Source: Plantago major (Eukaryota > Streptophyta > Magnoliopsida > Lamiales > Plantaginaceae). From it: a stretch of DNA of 64,000 nucleotides. Both the position numbers and the translations under genes were made by a program. This document shows, one piece after another, positions 22,549 to 35,656 of the stretch (its first letter is position 1; every line of letters begins with the position of its first letter). Below the pieces are notes generated by a model, which was given only the letters and a program-made list of their open reading frames with translations, searched no databases and was not told where the DNA came from. The DNA lies in contig CM048841.1 in assembly GCA_026545765.1 (NCBI GenBank), forward strand, positions 3,262,712 through 3,326,711, given 5' to 3'.

Positions 22549-23894
22549 AAAATGTATGGTGACTATATATGTGTTGTTGCACGAAACTAGTCATGTTGTT
22601 GTAGGAGTATTATATATATATATAATTTGTCTATATATGATGTAAAAAAGAACTCAGTGTTTGAACGCCAAGTTTTATTATTTACAATTCTCTATATATA
22701 AGTTTGAGTTTGTAAGTCAGATTAGATATTTTCGTAGATTAAAAGTTAGAATCACTGATAAACCATGTTGAATTCACGATCGAATTACTGATTAAGCCTC
22801 CTCAAATATTAAAGAAGTTGGGAGTGTTAGAAGCATTTATAAATAGATTAACTCACAAATGAATTTCATTACCATCATTTCTTCTTTTTTAGTCATGTCT
22901 TCAATCATTTCAGAGATGACTAGAAAGTAGAAACACACCATTCAGCAAACAATATGAAATGATCTCCACCTACATCATTGCTTCCTCCCTTCCTCAGTTC
23001 CTCACTCTACCAACGTCAAGAATGCAGACCAAGTAAAAGCAATACCTTCAACTTGTCATTTGTGATCTGTTTGTTTGTTTTTTTTTTTTTTTTTTTTTTT
23101 TTTTTTGAAACAGCAAAAATAATATTCAGTCGTATAAAATATACAGCCTAATTGTATTACTCCTCAAGACCCCTAGATTATAGACCTGGCTTACTTGAGT
23201 ACATGAAATTAGAAGGCGGTGGTTAGTCTCTTTTGGGACGATTTCTTTTTGACAAATCGGGTTAAATTTAGTGATCGAGTAGATTGACTAACTCAGTCTA
23301 GATCCTCTCATTAAAATACATGTAGTGAGATATATTTTGCAGGTACTTATGTATTACCTTATGAATGCGGAATTCCCTCCTAGTTATATAGGTTTCGTTT
23401 TTAGGAGATAATAATCCGATTAATTAGAAGCTCGTTGACCCAATAGGAACTTCTTATTCACTAGAATGGATATATTGCATGCGTGTGTTGCTCATGCGGG
23501 GAGCCCAAGTGGTCTCCAACCGTACTCCATGAATCATATTACACTCGACGCCTTGTGCAAGACCGGTCCTTCTTGAGGTTTAGAGACTTTTGGCTCGGTT
23601 GATTAGGATCGGATCATTTGTATTACCAGTCACATAATCTAGCAACCAAGGAGGATGAAAGTCTTGCTAAACAAAACTAGCTGGTGAAGTTATTATCGAA
23701 GGAGTTGACATCATTGTTATTTGATTGCAACAACTTGAAGGTAGTTGACGCGCGTTTTGGATATGTAGATCTTTCTTGGAGACAAATTGTCAAAGCATGC
23801 ATGCATGCATGCATTTGTCATACTCAGCTTTTGCCAGAACATTTTAAGGAAAGGATTAATACTAAAAATTGATAAATATCTTTAAAAAAATGTG
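22549..23894. other. intergenic, with LTR-like debris
   Basis: SAUR-1 3' flank, then a poly-T run at 23080-23106 followed by GAAACAGCAAAAATAATATTC, which resembles the 3' end of a minus-strand LINE. 23219-23640 resembles parts of 32280-32830 (TTTTGGG..GATTT.....GACAAA.CGG and related phrases), probably decayed LTR sequence. No gene recognised. Confidence 0.35.
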
Positions 23895-23899
23895 ATTGC

Positions 23900-24181
23900 T
23901 GTTATGTAATAATATAATGAATGTCCATTAACCTCCTCCACTCCTCCATGAATCCTTTTTGTAACTCTTGTAAGTTACAACACCAATAAATCACCCCCAC
24001 TAATGTGTATACACTATGATAAGATTAAATCTCCTCCTACTTGTAGCCTATAAATAGTGGCTCATGATGTATGTTGTAGTGACTTGTATCACTTGATAAT
24101 ATAATGCAATGTTCTTCTACTCTACTCTCTTCATTCTTATTGTTCTTCTTTCCTATCATAGTAGCTATATAATTTCTATCA
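23900..24181 (+). repeat. Copia-5 5' LTR
   Basis: 282 bp, TGTTATGTAATAAT to AATTTCTATCA. CCTATAAATAGTGG near 24048 is a probable TATA box. Confidence 0.9.
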
Positions 24182-27100
24182 CGTTGTCAGCACGATAGTG
24201 CTCAACCAAGAGTTTGGAACCATCTCTCCTTGAAAACTATGTAGTAAAAGAAAACCAAACCTTTTCTTTTGCTAAGATCCAAATTCATACATTCTCATCA
24301 CATGATATGTGTATGTCTTCTAGAAATGATGAAAGAAAAGAAAGGGGAGAAAAAGAGGAAGCCACATGCAAACGGCTCATAGACTCATGGATTAAACCAT
24401 TTTACTCTATCTCTCTCTAATTAACCAATTCATTTTATGCATGTTTACACCCTTATTGCATCTCAATATTTGATTATAATTTTTGTTTCATGATGACTTG
24501 ACATGTAGTGTACGTGACGATTGATCAAGTATCTACCGGTCGAGCTACTTAACACGGGAACTGGATTTGCAAGAGCATTGTTTATAAGGTCTCTACCCTC
24601 TACTTATCGAAATACATATCATTGGACCAATGATAATCAACAGTCAAAATAAGTTTAATATGTTTTGTTTCTTCACTTTCTTGAATTTATTTTACTCATC
24701 ATATGATATCATTTAACCACTTTAATTTTATTGTTAGTAGTGAATCTGATATATATTCACACTTATATTTTTGATGAACCTTACAATTGGTTAATAAAAT
24801 TACAATATAGTTTACCATATTCCCTGAAGTGAATATGAGATACAAAACCTTGAAGGTTACGATTATTGAGAAATAAAGTGAATGTCAAATTATCACTCAC
24901 ACGGATATTTGATCAATTTTTTTTTTCAAGAATTGCAAACCACCAGAAGTGACTACCAATTGATGGTTCGAAATCCATCAACCTTTTTGTAAATTTAACT
25001 CCAGATTCGTTAGCCACTGGATCGTTCCCAAATTTTATCACATATTAAAGACACCTTTTTCTTGAATTTCACCGGAGAGATCGTCGTTTTGAACTATGAG
25101 GCATCGGGAATCTGCGGTCGAACATAGATATGTTTTTTATATCATGTTTGCGATAAGAATTAAAATAATAGTCTCGTCATTGGTGAAGATAAATTTTATT
25201 TATTTATTAAATTATTCATTCATATTATACCGTTGATAATATTCCCTGAAGTGAATATGTGATACAAAACATCATAGACCGGAAGGGTCAAGAATTGATG
25301 GTTGAGAATTTTCGAAATCTTCAAAGAAGTTTGGAATAACCAACCGGCGTAGTTGGGATATATCAATGTTCAAATCACTTATGTTGTGAAATAATCAACC
25401 GGCGTAGTTGAGATATATCAATGCTCGAAATTACATATGTTGTGAGACAATTACTAATGATAATATGCTAGAAAAGCATACACTACTTTTAATGCCTCTA
25501 ATATGTTAATGCATTTGCAATATAGTGAGGAAAAAAGGGGGCATGCTTCATTACTTGAAGCGAATATGACAACAATATATGAGGCAAGCGAGGCCAAAAT
25601 ATACTTGAATGATAGTGTTGGATGATATTGCATCAACACATCGCATATCCAATAATGTATGTTCATGAAACAAATGATGTATATCACTTTTAAAGTTTGG
25701 AATGACCAGTTAGCCATCCCGGCCGGATCAATGGTGATGAAAATCCATGTAATGAATTCATGTGCTATTTGCTCTAGAGACAAATTTATTACAAAACCAT
25801 CATTTGAAAAGGTTTATATAAACAACTTCTATTGAGTAAAATACATATATCCAACAAACATATGATAAGCTTGTCATATCTCGTAAGATATATATAATTA
25901 CCAACCTGAAATTGGTAAAACATCTCTGGTGCCGTAAGCATTTGAGAGGAGCATTATATTGTAAATGCTCATGTTTTATATATCCTCGAGAGATGGATTA
26001 TGTCGAGAATACATAACGAAAGTGTATGGATTGATTTCATCATCATACAAGAGTTTGTACTCTCACGGAACTGAGCTCAACAACATATAGAATTGACATT
26101 ATTTATCTTGCCATATTTATTCTTATCATTGCTCCCAAAGTAGCAATCATGTGCATACTAATGGATCTTGAAGACCACTATAAATTTTAAATTTATTGGT
26201 AAAAATATACCCCTAGCTCACAAGAACAATGTTTGGTCTCGTCTCATCTTGTACAATAAATAACATATACAATTTATGAATCTCCTTTCCCAGAAGTGAT
26301 TGGAGATACTTAAAAAAATTAGAGTGTTGCAAAATGAGTTAATGTCAATTTGGTATATTGAAAATGAACCACCATTATTTGATTTATACTCAAATACATC
26401 TATGGTCAAACCGCAAGATGTGCTTGGAGAATTAATAAAGTTTTAAAATTTTAATTGCAAAATCATGATCAATCTCTAAAAATTGATTATTCTCATTCCC
26501 TGAAGTGAATGCAACATTTTGCTTGTTTATACATGCATCAAAGCTTCACCAGAAGCAAACATAAAATATAACTCATCAACCTCAAGTTGATAGAAATATA
26601 CGAATGATCAAATATATCTCACCAACTTGAAGTTGGAAGAATGAGAATTAAGTATTTTATTCTCAAAAATATTTTATATAATATGCTACAATCTATTATC
26701 CGAGCGTTTGGGTGGAAACCTGACAGTCCTTTATACTCTCCGAATGGAGTGTTGGGCTAAGTAGGTGTAACAATTCCCACAGCAAAGACTTCTAAAAATA
26801 GAAATGAAACATTTTGTACGCATATAACTATTGCTCGTGACAAGTATACATATTAAAAGCAATATGTTCAGCAGGCATATTATAATGCATGCTTACAAGC
26901 AAACTTTGTGCCCCAAAAGAGCACATATTAGACTTACTCATTGTAAGTCTTGTCAAATACAAAAGGACAAAGATTTATGTCTTTACGTCACATCATTCTG
27001 GCCAGTTTTGAAAATACTTTTGTATACATGTCAAAGTGATAATATATACGTATATTGACATCTGCAAATTTTATGTGAAAAATTAGGCCATCCGGTTAAA

Positions 27101-29416
27101 AATTAACCGTTCATGTGAAATCTGAAGTTTCCATATAATTATGTGCTGAAAGCTATCTCGTGTTATAATTATTATTATGGCAAGACACAACACTGAGATT
27201 AAGCATGGAAATGGAGATCTTGAAATAACCAAAAGTCACACTTTTAAAGCTGACAATGAATAAAATATAAGTGGTCTGAAACCCACATATATGATCTCCA
27301 ATTTAAGGGCAAGAAAATCCAACTGTGCTAATATATTGACTCCCTATCATATTATTTTTCGCAGAGAACTAATGCTTGAAGCATACAAAAGTTGTATGCA
27401 TACATCAATTTCTAAGCTGGACATTATATTATCATGAGCCCTAGTTTTCCCAGCTTAGGGAGAAAGAACATGAATAAGCTGGCAAACAAATTCGTTGAGT
27501 GAATTGATCCCATTATTTGAAAAAGTTCAAACTTAAACTAAATATTCAGCTTCAAGTTACTTTACAAGATATGTTCAAACATGAAATTGTATGATTTGAA
27601 TGTTAACCCGCTATGACCCTATTTTGAGGCATACAGAGTTACATATCGATTATGACATGTGTTGGACATTGAGATATCTTGCCTTTTTTTGTACTAATGA
27701 TTCATTCACCTCAGTGAAATACGGTTCCAATGCTAAGTACAATACAAGAAAATGGCAAGATAAAACAGTTGGTACTCCTGAAAAGTAATGTATGCCATAA
27801 AAGGCATAGATATCTGAACTATAATAGATGGCCTATATGAAATGAAATGGTACCTCCAAAAAATATTCAGATATCAATTATTAGTACTGACTTGAAAAAT
27901 CTAAGAAAGAGATTTGATACCGGTATATACTTGGAACCGAAATATTTTATAAGCATATGCAAAATCGATGGACAAAAATGATTTGACATGTAAATGGGGA
28001 TCTTACATGTAAGTCCATTCGATAACATCATCATCATAATGATAGTAAATGAGCTCATGGACCAGAAGTCCGATTGATTGACAAATTCGAAATACGTACG
28101 GCACCGTTGTATTATCGAGTCAAATTTCATGTGCATTTAGATACTAAGTAATGCATCCTAATATGTTGATTAATCCTGCATAGCTTACGTTATTTAGTTT
28201 TTTCCAGTATCCTTATGTCATTTTGTATACTTGCATGTTTATTCTTTTATTGAATTATATTGAATGTTATCACTCATAGAGGTTGTGCACATGAATAATG
28301 ACTGGTTTGACTTACAAGTCATATGGTTTGAGAAAGTTCAATGAGAGAAGATATCATCTCCGACACTTAGTTGTCACAAAAGGAGATTAAAAATATCATG
28401 TTAGCAAACATGGATTGAATGACTAAAATTCTCAATACTCGTGAAGAGTAGTATTGGTTATATATACCAATGATAGCTCAACCTGTAGTTTGAGCATGTA
28501 AAGAATATTTTCAAAGATGACCTTGAGATTGACACGGTCCAGAAGTACCTTAATTATTTCTCAAGTAAGAATTCATATTCTTAAAGGTTGAGTTAACAAG
28601 AAGTTTACAATTCCTTATTATATCTCCTGAAGAAGGTATGTATCTTGTCAAATTAAATGGAGATGAAAATTGCAAAGCAATGAGTACATTTGCGCATTCT
28701 ATGAGCGACTGTTGCACTCTTTTTCCCTTGCTAGGTTTTTATCCCATTGGATTTTTCCTAATAAGGTTTTTAACGAGGCAACAATTTAAGTGCATATATG
28801 ATTGAGATTTAGAACTCATTTACTTGTGACAAGATCTTTTGCAAAGTTTTTAAAGTGAACACTATATCATATTGAAGAAAACTTCAAATATAGTTTGAAG
28901 AAATTTAATTCTTCAAGTGCTCGAGACGTACGTTCTTCTCATGAAGATAAACGTATATATCGACAAATTTCTTGTGTTCTTATTCTAACCATGCAGAAAC
29001 ACTAAGGACTTACGTGACAAACAATATATGGATCGGAGGGACATTCGATGCACATCGAAAATAATTCAAATACATGATGGATGAAGTTCGCAATGAAGCA
29101 CTTTACGTTCAACGAATAATGTTGATAATGTCGATCAACAAATTGTCCAGAAGACAATATGAATATGGTGGATATAAATGAAATGATGCACTCATGAAGG
29201 GGAGCAAATACGCACTGCACTCTTTTCCTTGATTAAGGTTTTTCCCACTGGGTTTTTCTTAGCAAGGTTTTTAACGAGGCAGTATTAACAGAGCGTATTT
29301 TCTTTTAATAAGAATGATGTACTCTTTTTTACTTCACTAGACTTTTTTCCACACGGTTTTTGCTAGTAAGGTTTTAACGAGGTACATTCTCAAGTCAATG
29401 GACATTCAAGGGGGAG
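24182..29416 (+). pseudogene. Copia-5 interior, heavily degraded
   Basis: No frame longer than about 110 codons exists on either strand. Short traces of Copia protein remain: a LGHP-like phrase near 27090, a block near 27410-27470 resembling the conserved region after integrase, and a DLEIDTVQKYLNYFS stretch near 28519 in RT territory. CCCTGAAGTGAAT recurs near 24822, 25244 and 26498. Because the LTRs are nearly identical, decay probably predates the last transposition. Confidence 0.55.
28714..29385 (+). repeat. three copies of a ~65-bp motif in Copia-5 3' region
   Basis: A unit running from CACTCTTTT through TTTTCC to GGTTTTTAACGAGGCA occurs near 28714-28783, 29216-29282 and 29322-29385. 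It encodes no recognisable protein. Confidence 0.75.
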
Positions 29417-30956
29417 TGTTATGTAATAATATAATGAATGTCCATTAACCTCCTCCACTCCTCCATGAATCCTTTTTGTAACTCTTGTAAGTTACAACAC
29501 CAATAAATCACCCCCACTAATGTGTATACATTATGATGAGATTAAATCTCCTCCTACTTGTAGCCTATAAATAGTGGCTCGTGATGTATGTTGTAGTGAC
29601 TTGTATCATTTGATAATATAATGCAATGTTCTTCTACTCTACTCTCTTCATTCTTATTGTTCTTCTTGCCTATCATAGTAGCTATAGAAAAAATCCGAAA
29701 AAGGTACCTTAAGTTGTGTCATTTTTTAAAAATGTACCTTTAGTTGTTACCGCCCGATTTTGGTACCTTAACTTTCAATTTTGTCCAATTTGTATACTCC
29801 GTCAGTCCAATTTGATGGCTTCGTCAATTTTGACCGTTTTAGTTGTGACATTTCCACTTTTGGTACCTTTATTTGTGACAGTCTGATTTTGGTACCTTTA
29901 ATGCATTATTGTCCAATTTAGGTAACCTATGACACGTGGTGATTTAATATCACGACACGTGTCACTTTGCAAAATACTAAAATACGTTGCATTAAAATGT
30001 AAATACGGTAGATATTTGTTAATATCAAATAGGTCCTATTTTATGGAAAAAAATTAAAATTACCCATGAGAATATGCACTATGGACTACCTTAGAAATTT
30101 AAAAATAAAATATAATTAAAGAAAAAGAAAAAATACATAGAAGCCATGGGAGCTTCTTCTCCTTCTTCCATGGCAGTCTGCCATGGAAGCTCCATTAGTG
30201 GAGGGATTTTCCGCGCCTAAACCTCCACCACGGAGCTTCCAGACGGCCATGGATCTTCCAGATCTGCCGTGGCAGATGCTTCCATGGCCAATTCGAAAAT
30301 TGAGGGTGGAGGTGCGGAGGACATGGCGGTGGTCACGATGGAGGGAAGGTAGTGGCGGAGTGGGGTGGAAGGGCACCGGTGGAGGGGATGAAGCAATATG
30401 GCCATATTGAACTCCACACTTCACCATGGCTAAGGATCTTCCAAGCTAAAGCTTCATGGTGAAGCTTCTGGTAGCAAGCTTCCATGGCAGAAATTGGGTT
30501 ACTTTCAATTTTCTTGTTTTCTGCCAAAATTTTTTTGCCTTCTTTTTAACTTTTCTTTTGATCTTTTTTTGTTTCTACCTTTTTATTAATCTCATAATGG
30601 GACTTTTTGAAACTTATTTTGATAAAATGGGGTTACTTCATAATTATCGAAAACAATATGGTTCAATTGACATTGACGAAAATTATTTTATTTGCAACAT
30701 TACCCATTAAAAATTAAACTTGGACTGTCATAAACAAATGTACTGTCACAACTTGGCTTAAGACATTTTTCGAATTTTCCGCGCTAAAATTGGTCAAAAT
30801 TGACCGAAATCAAATTGACCGACGGAGTATACAAATTGGACAAAATTGAAAGTTAAGCACCAAAATCGGACGATGTAATAACCAAATCGCTTTTCTAAGT
30901 AACAACTTAATGTACCTTTTTCGGATTTTTCCCTAGTAGATATATAATTTCTATCA
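29417..30956 (+). repeat. Copia-5 3' LTR, interrupted
   Basis: LTR sequence occupies 29417-29686 and 30945-30956. The part between is the MULE-like insertion and its target duplication. Confidence 0.88.
29687..30933. mobile_element. Mutator-like (MULE) non-autonomous element
   Basis: Terminal inverted repeats of over 100 bp open GAAAAAATCCGAAAAAGGTAC on the left and match the complement of the right end. The 11-bp duplication TAGTAGCTATA (29676-29686) versus TAGTAGATATA (30934-30944) fits Mutator-type insertion. The interior at 30145-30480 is GC-rich, unlike its surroundings, and reads in several frames. It repeats CTTCCATGG and may be captured genic DNA (Pack-MULE). No transposase. Confidence 0.8.
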
Positions 30957-30961
30957 ATTGC

Positions 30962-31596
30962 CATTTTTTTTCTTTTGCAGACACAACCTATGTGCACTAT
31001 ATTAACTGCATGCAACACTTTATACCATCTACATTAATATCCGTGATTCCGTGCTCAAATGTCCGCGGATCTACTGCTAAACATGATGCTAATTATATAT
31101 ACTGTTTGAGCAAATTAAAATTTGACATGTGGCAAATAAATAACTAACAACCTAATTAGTGAATCAAAGTTAGACAAAACATAAACAAAATCAAAGAACC
31201 TTTCTTCAACTCTCGTTACTCTCCCCTTCCATTTGCAGTGAAAAGACATCCACATATGGCCAGGTTAGATGCCAAAATAAAATTTATCAATGGCGTTCTC
31301 ATGATATTTTTCATTTTAGCATTTTTCACTTGGAATCTGTTCGTATACTTGTTTGAAAATTTAGACAAACTCTTTTAATTCATCTCTCATGCCATTTCAA
31401 ACCTTCAGATTCCACGAAATATATTTCACAATGAATTGATTCCAAGAAGTATAAGCTGGAAATTTGATAGCCCAAAAAACCAAACAACTTTGAAAAGATA
31501 ACAATCAGTGCATCCTCCTCAAATTTTATGGGATGCACACTAACTCCAGAAAGATATGATCATATTTAAGATGATAAGAAAGTATCAGATCACTAA
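30962..31596. other. AT-rich intergenic region
   Basis: No feature recognised. Confidence 0.5.
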
Positions 31597-31598
31597 TA

Positions 31599-31832
31599 CT
31601 CCCTTCATTTCAGAGAAAGTGTTACATTTTCGATTGACGTCAATCTTGAGTTTGAATAATTACTCATAACGATAATAGTAAATAATTTAATAAAATCATA
31701 TAATAAAAATTTAATTACTAAATTTTCATTATATAATTTTAATAATTTATTTATTAATATCGTTAAGAAAGAATTAATCAAACGCTGCATAAATGATCAA
31801 GAAATGTAATAATTTTTTTGAAATTGAGGGAG
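31599..31832. mobile_element. Stowaway-like MITE
   Basis: 234 bp with TA on both sides (31597-31598, 31833-31834) and terminal inverted repeats CTCCCTTCATTTC / CTCCCTCAATTTC. Same family as 62369-62601, with which it shares CAGAGAAAGTGTTACA. Confidence 0.85.
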
Positions 31833-31834
31833 TA

Positions 31835-34800
31835 TATTCGATGGATTTTTTTTTTCTTTTCTTTCTTCGTGAGGAAAAGGGGCTAATAGATTTGGGGAAA
31901 ACCTGTTGTGTAGTGGAAAACTTGATAGCTATTGTGTATGCCACGTGTTAAATTTCCATTTGATCAAACAGTATGAATAGCAGCAAGTTTAGCAGAAGAT
32001 CTGGAGCCGCTCAAATAAAATGTGTATTTATTGTGGAAAGAAGGGAGTGTTATTTATTAGTACAAGTACATCACTTCATCCAATTTTCACTAAAGTTTTA
32101 CATTGTTACTTTTTGGGCAATCAAGAAATCTATCAACCTACTATTATAAAAGTGATGCGGTATAAAAATAAATATTTAAAGAAAACGTAATATTGAGGAT
32201 TGGTGAGTTGTATGAGTGGTAATATGCCTCAAGTATTTTGTGAGGCGAACCTTGAATATTTGGTGAGGCAAACCTGAAAACAAGAAGAAAGGGGTTAGAC
32301 CCTTTTGGGCTGGTTTGCTTTGGACAAACCGGATTTAGATTCAACAGTTTGTTGGGTCCTACGAATTGGAGCTCGGACCTACGTACACACTTAGAGAATG
32401 GAATATTGCAAGTTAGGTCATTACGTTAACGAGGAGTACATGATCTCCTATTTATAGGCAATATGGCTCAGGGAAGACTCCAGTTAATCGGAGTTTGGTC
32501 GACGCTATTAGACCGTGATACATGGTGCCAGGGTGTGGTGGCGTGTCTAGATCATGTTGTTGTACCATCTTACGTTAAAGAGGACCAACTGCGGTCGGGA
32601 GCTCGGACCTCTTAGGGGTTGAACCTACGGTCAGTCCAGATTTGAGATGTGAGATGACACATTCTCTCTCTATTTCGTGGGAGTCAGTGGCGAGGTTACC
32701 GGGGGTCGGATTCCCTGATAACCAGATCTAATTCCTTGTATTTTGATTCCTATTTGTGATAACAGGGGTCGGACCTTATATAGATTAATAGATCTCATAA
32801 CGCACTTAAATCTTCTTAATCCGTCAATCGGTCGGATTTATTAGTACAAGTTAAAATGCATAGTAACCTTTTCTAGATACGATATTGAAATTACAATTAC
32901 TTTGACAAGTTTTTTTAGTAAAGTTCGATTGAAATGAAATGAATAGACACATTACGGGGCTGATTATGTATAATTCTTTCGGAGCTTGGAAGGTTAATAA
33001 TCCATTGTTGACAGATTCCAGATGCTCTGAGTCTTGAGACTGACTGAACAAAAGTATTAATTGCACTATTGATGAATTATTTGGCTATGAGATTAGTGGG
33101 AACTCTACTAATCACATCTATGAATGGAAAAATATCTTTTGCGAAAAATTATTTAACTCGAGTGTACTTGTTCAAAATATTCTTAGACTTGGAGACTGCG
33201 GACCTGGAATGATCAGACGACTAATTCGATAATAGATGACTTAAATGTCTTAAATTATTCTTAGATTTTCTGAAATATATTTACAAGATACTTGAGAAAT
33301 AGGGGATTTATGATGATGAGGAATATGTCCGAGTTAATCAAAGAGTCCTGCCAACCCTGAATAGCCTAGTATCTTTGTCGGGAGTAAATCCGTAACACCT
33401 ACTAAGTGAATTCCGAGTCTTCTTTCCGACCCCAATGGCTAGCCAAGATCCGCCTAATGAATACTCGTTGACTCAAATTGCACCTTCGGACTAGTAGCTG
33501 GGGGGGGGGGGGGGGGGGGATGATTAGAAAGGCATGTCCGGTTTGCTTAGGGTCAAACTGGACTAAGACTTTACTTGAAAGAGATTGGAGGTCTACTCTG
33601 TATAAGTGTGATTATGAGGAATAGTGACTTACTGTAGTATGGAGATATGTGCCATATATATAGATATGTGCCTTGAATAGAGGATCTCACAAGATTGTGC
33701 CAAGTGTAGGCTTCACAGTGTGCCACTAAAATGCCTTATTGGGCTAAAAGCCATATGATAATTTTAACCTATAGTTTCGCTGGGCTTATGCAAGGGCAGA
33801 ATTGGTATTTTACTGTCTCGATCGGACCTCCTGATAGGTTTTACGGTCCGGATCGGATGAGGCTAATTGCTATAGCTCAGTACGCTTGGTCTTCGGACGG
33901 CGAGACGTCCATTCCTTAGTTTAGACGATCCGAGGCTAGTCTTTCTTATAGTAATACTTGCGTATAGGACGGTACTAGTGGTGAGGTAGGTTGGATGGTA
34001 TGTTCGGACCTAGTCCTTCATGAAACCAAAGTCCGGATATCCTCTGAGGAGGTCGGACCAGTGGTGTCGGACCAACTGGTCGAGCTTCTCAGTGAGTGCA
34101 AGACTAATTCGCCTGAGGATTCGTCTTAAACGGACTGGACATTGTTCCGTATCAACAATCTTCTTCAGAGATGACTTAAAAGGATCAGAGATGATGTAAA
34201 ATGTCTACGACCAAGTGTGAACGAGCCGTTTTGAGTCGATCTTGGACCTTATCGGGCTCATGTTCATGTCAACAAGTCGATCACAACCTCGAGCTCGATC
34301 TTTATCGAGTTTTAAAATTAAGAGCTTGACATTAAACTCGCGAGCATCAAGCTTGCTCATGAGCTTTTCACGAACAACTAAATTAAATTAATTATTATTT
34401 TCTAAAAAAGTTATTTAACTATTGTCATTTAATGAAGTACCTACTACAATTAATACAAATTTTCAAATACTATTATATTACTTAATTTTTTTAACACAAA
34501 ATATACGTACATGAAAAAGTTATTGTATATGATTTGAAATATAATACTTCCATTGCATGTATATATAGTTTAAACATACATATGCGAATTTATTTATATG
34601 CTCGCAAGCTGCTTACAATCAGTCGAGATTTTTATTATAGTGTTCGTTACTCAATCAAAACTGAGTCATGCTTGCCTATGATCAATATGCGTTGACCGAT
34701 CTCGAGCTAAGCCTTTTCACGAGTTGCTCACTAACAGTTTGATTCGTTACACCCCCAACGACACCACTACATTAATGTAGTCCAAGTGTTGTTCAACCCG

Positions 34801-35371
34801 GTAGGAACCGATCAAGGCTCTTTCCCGTCAACAAATTATAATGGTAATGACAAACTATCATTTTATAGTACGGAGACCAACCCGCCTTGGGTAGACCTTC
34901 CCCGGTACACCAACTTCAACAAACCTTCTTGGGTACACATACTCGAACGCGTATGATCCTATTAAGTTGGGCTATCATCCCTTAAAAGGCATTATTAAGG
35001 GGAGAAGGTTATCTGACTTATATGATCTTTGTAGGATCTTCTCACAAGTGACATGAGATATTCTAACCCGCCCCCCCCCCCCCCCCCAATCGAGTAGCCC
35101 ACGGTTAGTCGACTCTACACGTAGAATCATAATAGCCATCTCTGGACAAGCCGGAATTATCTTCGGCTCGGACACCCATTATCAACTTGGGTCTGCTCTG
35201 ATATCATATTAAGTTGGACCATCATCCCCTTAAAAGACTTTATCAAGGGGAGAAGGTTATCCGACTATATGTTGTTGCATGATCTTCTCACAAGTGACGT
35301 GTGATATTTTAACACCATTAACATATGTTGGTTTGTGATGTGCTCCTTATCTTAAGGAATCTTGTTACCTA
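31835..35371. other. intergenic, LTR-like and low-complexity sequence
   Basis: No gene recognised. 32280-34160 repeats GGTCGGA and CTCGGACCT phrases and looks like decayed LTR sequence. A 16-bp direct repeat ATTTATTAGTACAAGT lies at 32052-32067 and 32836-32851. A run of about 19 G lies near 33501-33519 and one of about 17 C near 35072-35088. A segment containing GGGGAGAAGGTTAT and ATCTTCTCACAAGTGAC occurs at 34964-35075 and again at 35206-35320. Confidence 0.4.
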
Positions 35372-35372
35372 C

Positions 35373-35655
35373 TCAATAGAATTCCATCCCATCTAAAATA
35401 TCGAACTTGTAGAGAGGTGTTGAATTAGCAATTTATATTAATACTCCAATGCTCCCCCGCGCTCGTGGCGGTTCAACCTTTTGGGGAGGCCATTTGAGTG
35501 GAAATTTAATATGATGCGGAGATTGTCTCCGTGGAGATTCGAACCCAGGTGGGCGTGAGCCAGATACTTTGATACCATGATATAATTCCATCTCATATAA
35601 AACATCAAACTTGTAGAGATGTTCGAATACTAGCATTTATATTAGCACTCCAACA
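35373..35655 (-). mobile_element. TRIM/SMART-like miniature LTR retrotransposon
   Basis: Two LTRs of about 78 bp (35373-35451, 35578-35655) share AATTCCATC, AACTTGTAGAGA and TTTATATTA. On the minus strand the internal region starts with a TGGTATCA PBS (35570-35577) and ends with the PPT GCGGGGGAG (35452-35460). The total of about 283 bp, with no coding capacity, fits the SMART/TRIM class. No clear target duplication was found. Confidence 0.75.
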
Positions 35656-35656
35656 T

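Larger units (their letters stand above)
23900..30956 (+). mobile_element. Copia-5: LTR element without usable gag-pol, with nested MULE
   Basis: The target duplication ATTGC at 23895-23899 and 30957-30961 bounds the unit. The PPT AAGGGGGAG precedes the 3' LTR at 29417, and CGTTGTCAGCACG follows the 5' LTR as a PBS-like site. The LTRs differ at about five positions in about 280. The 3' LTR is split near its end by a 1.25-kb Mutator-like element. The 5.2-kb interior has only short broken frames, so it behaves like a large non-autonomous derivative (LARD-like). Traces of Copia wording remain. Confidence 0.88.

Noticed and set aside
24214..24420. 68-codon frame after the Copia-5 PBS, a candidate gag
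   Set aside because: No gag motif, and it sits in the leader region.
30116..30710. Overlapping short frames on both strands in a GC-rich patch
   Set aside because: They lie inside the MULE interior, overlap one another and show no family motif; treated as possible captured DNA, not a gene.
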